The notes beneath the pieces are model-generated. The model was not told where the DNA came from and searched no databases. It saw only the letters and a list, made by a program, of their open reading frames with translations. A program made the position numbers and the translations under genes. Shown here piece by piece: positions 31,529-32,492 of a DNA stretch of 32,492 nt. Location: contig CANHKZ010000013.1 in NCBI GenBank assembly GCA_947461425.1, forward strand, positions 1 through 32,492, written 5' to 3'. The stretch comes from Flavobacteriaceae bacterium. Lineage in GTDB: Bacteria > Bacteroidota > Bacteroidia > Flavobacteriales > Flavobacteriaceae. Each line of letters opens with the position of its first letter. Position 1 is the stretch's first letter.

Positions 31529-31558
31529 TTGCTAGAAAAAAAAGTCTTTGTATATTTG
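31529..31558 (+). promoter_or_regulatory. Promoter of rpmH
   Basis: TTG (31529-31531), a 19-nt spacer and TATATTTG (31551-31558) are an exact consensus match. The predicted leader of about 65 nt contains a small ATAAC/GTTAT hairpin near 31575. Confidence 0.82.
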
Positions 31559-31630
31559 CACTCGGTTTTTGGATAACGGTTATTCAAAACAATAAGACAT
31601 ATAAATAAAGATTTTAAAGATACAAACCAA

Positions 31631-31792
31631 ATGAGCAAAAGAACGTTTCAACCATCGAAAAGAAAAAGAAGAAATAAACACGGATTTATGGACAGAATGG
31701 CTTCTGCTAATGGAAGAAAAGTTCTTGCAAGAAGAAGAGCTAAAGGAAGACATAAATTGACAGTATCTAGCGAACCTAGACATAAAAAATAA
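31631..31792 (+). CDS. rpmH: 50S ribosomal protein L34
   Basis: A 53-residue, extremely basic ribosomal protein. It starts [19 protein letters not shown] and contains the invariant [22 protein letters not shown] segment up to short variations. The tail [11 protein letters not shown] is a few residues longer than in E. coli L34 (46 residues), as is normal in Bacteroidota. It has a textbook promoter and a strong terminator. The common rpmH-rnpA pairing is absent: the next gene is carB. Confidence 0.97.
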
Positions 31793-31817
31793 TGATTATT
31801 ATGTAATCAAATATAAG

Positions 31818-31849
31818 CCGTTACTATTTTTTAGTAACGGTTTTTTTTT
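31818..31849 (+). terminator. Rho-independent terminator after rpmH
   Basis: An 8-bp stem (CCGTTACT / AGTAACGG, 31818-31825 and 31833-31840) with a 7-nt loop is followed by nine T residues. Confidence 0.9.
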
Positions 31850-31879
31850 GAAAATTTAAACTAATTTTAGTTAGTTTTG
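31847..31879 (+). promoter_or_regulatory. Candidate promoter of carB
   Basis: TTTG (31847-31850), a 21-nt spacer and TAGTTTTG (31872-31879) fit the Bacteroidota consensus. The -33 element overlaps the end of the rpmH terminator T-run. Predicted start is about 31886. Confidence 0.6.
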
Positions 31880-31883
31880 ATCT

Positions 31884-31900
31884 GATTACCTCAGGTAATC
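31884..31900 (+). promoter_or_regulatory. Palindromic candidate operator or leader hairpin at the carB transcription start
   Basis: GATTACCTCAGGTAATC is a palindrome with 8-bp arms around one central base. It is nested in a weaker outer repeat (TTAGTTTT at 31871-31878, AAAACTAA at 31908-31915). It sits at the predicted start site of carB, a normal position for a repressor operator or a leader hairpin. Confidence 0.45.
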
Positions 31901-31961
31901 TGTTTTTAAAACTAAATCTAACAAAAGAAAACAACAACATACACAAACAAATTATTCTCCA

Positions 31962-32492
31962 ATGCCAAAAGACACATCCATTAAATCCGTTTTAATTATA
32001 GGTTCAGGGCCTATTGTAATTGGTCAAGCCTGTGAATTTGATTATGCTGGTTCGCAAGCTGCACGTTCAATTCGAGAAGAAGGAATCGAAGTGATATTAA
32101 TCAATTCTAATCCTGCAACAATTATGACAGACCCTTCTATGGCTGATCATATTTATTTAAAACCATTGACTACAAAGTCAATTATTGAAATATTGAAAGC
32201 ACATCCTCAAATTGATGCAGTTTTGCCAACAATGGGTGGACAAACGGCTTTGAATTTGTGTTTGGAAGCTGAAGAAAAAGGAATTTGGGTAGATTTTGGA
32301 GTACGATTAATCGGGGTTGATGTGAACGCCATTAATATTACCGAAGACAGAGAGCAGTTCAAACAATTGCTCGAAAAAATTGGAATTCCAGCTGCACCGG
32401 CAAGGATAGCTACCTCATTTTTAAAAGGTAAAGAAATTGCACAAGAATTTGGATTTCCATTGGTAATTCGTCCTTCGTTTACCTTGGGTGGA
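31962..32492 (+). CDS. carB: Carbamoyl-phosphate synthase large subunit, N-terminal part (cut by window edge)
   Basis: The first 177 codons of the roughly 950-1070-residue large subunit, which makes carbamoyl phosphate for pyrimidine and arginine synthesis using ammonia from the CarA glutaminase subunit. The start reads MPKDTSIKSVLIIGSGPIVIGQ and includes CEFDYAGSQAARSIREEG, SNPATIMTDP and PTMGGQTALNL, the signature of the N-terminal pre-ATP-grasp domain. It runs into the first ATP-grasp domain (FPLVIRPSFTLGG) at the edge. carA is not adjacent upstream. A promoter with a palindrome at its start site precedes it. Confidence 0.97.
   Translation, partial: MPKDTSIKSVLIIGSGPIVIGQACEFDYAGSQAARSIREEGIEVILINSNPATIMTDPSMADHIYLKPLTTKSIIEILKAHPQIDAVLPTMGGQTALNLCLEAEEKGIWVDFGVRLIGVDVNAINITEDREQFKQLLEKIGIPAAPARIATSFLKGKEIAQEFGFPLVIRPSFTLGG

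Noticed and set aside
1..32492. CRISPR arrays, tRNA or rRNA genes, insertion sequences
   Set aside because: No regularly spaced repeats, cloverleaf-like stretches, rRNA signatures or transposase motifs were found on either strand.

Overview
The window is a low-GC, gene-dense chromosomal segment from a member of the Bacteroidota, most likely the family Flavobacteriaceae and probably Flavobacterium or a close relative. Three things point there. The gene content includes families largely confined to the phylum (DUF4290, DUF5686, DUF4199, a TonB receptor with a carboxypeptidase-regulatory domain, a GlmU-like NTP_transf_4 protein). Gene orders such as DUF493-DUF4290-murA and coiled coil-zapA-6S RNA-rny are ones I associate with flavobacteria. 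Many genes carry the Bacteroidota promoter (TTG, 17-21 nt, TAnnTTTG); the clearest copies precede zapA's operon, rpmE2, the kelch-sensor gene, the ABC-F gene, rpmH and carB.

Layout. 1-2560, minus strand: the 5' end of fmt, a recQ helicase overlapping it by one base, and a small P-loop (AAA_28) protein. 2687-5017, plus: DUF493, DUF4290 and murA, packed end to end and closed by a terminator. 5105-5971: a cation diffusion facilitator. 6031-9655, minus: a DUF5686 outer-membrane protein, aroQ, and a small outer-membrane beta-barrel. 9835-10734: XerD-type recombinase. 10795-13155, minus: coiled-coil protein, zapA, a 6S RNA and ribonuclease Y. 13337-17510, plus: a secreted LytM/M23 peptidase and a TonB-dependent receptor. 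17512-23529, minus: an apparent operon read as DUF4199, family 2 glycosyltransferase, a decayed ORF6N gene, phosphohexomutase, MsbA-like ABC exporter and DUF2971. 23773-25310, plus: rpmE2 behind a long leader, then a GlmU-like protein. 25362-27200, minus: a kelch-propeller/transmembrane/winged-helix protein and a small membrane protein. 27582-30911, plus: an ABC-F ATPase, an alpha/beta hydrolase and a lytic transglycosylase. 30949-31464, minus: a TPR membrane protein. 31631-32492, plus: rpmH and the 5' part of carB.

Most of the window is core housekeeping: envelope biogenesis (murA, M23 peptidase, lytic transglycosylase, glycosyltransferase, MsbA-like exporter), cell division and chromosome resolution (zapA, xerD), RNA turnover and RNA-polymerase control (rny, 6S RNA), and translation (fmt, L31, L34, ABC-F). 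No phage, CRISPR array, tRNA, rRNA or intact insertion sequence was seen. The main second-look items are: a MurA with Asp in place of the fosfomycin-target Cys; a kelch-sensor protein that looks like a reversed ToxR-type membrane regulator; an ORF6N gene collapsed by an internal deletion inside an operon; a RecQ with an unusually long segment between its helicase core and zinc site; a probable leader element before rpmE2; and a palindrome at the predicted carB transcription start. None of these is shown to be a wholly new system; the kelch-sensor locus is the best candidate for undescribed biology.
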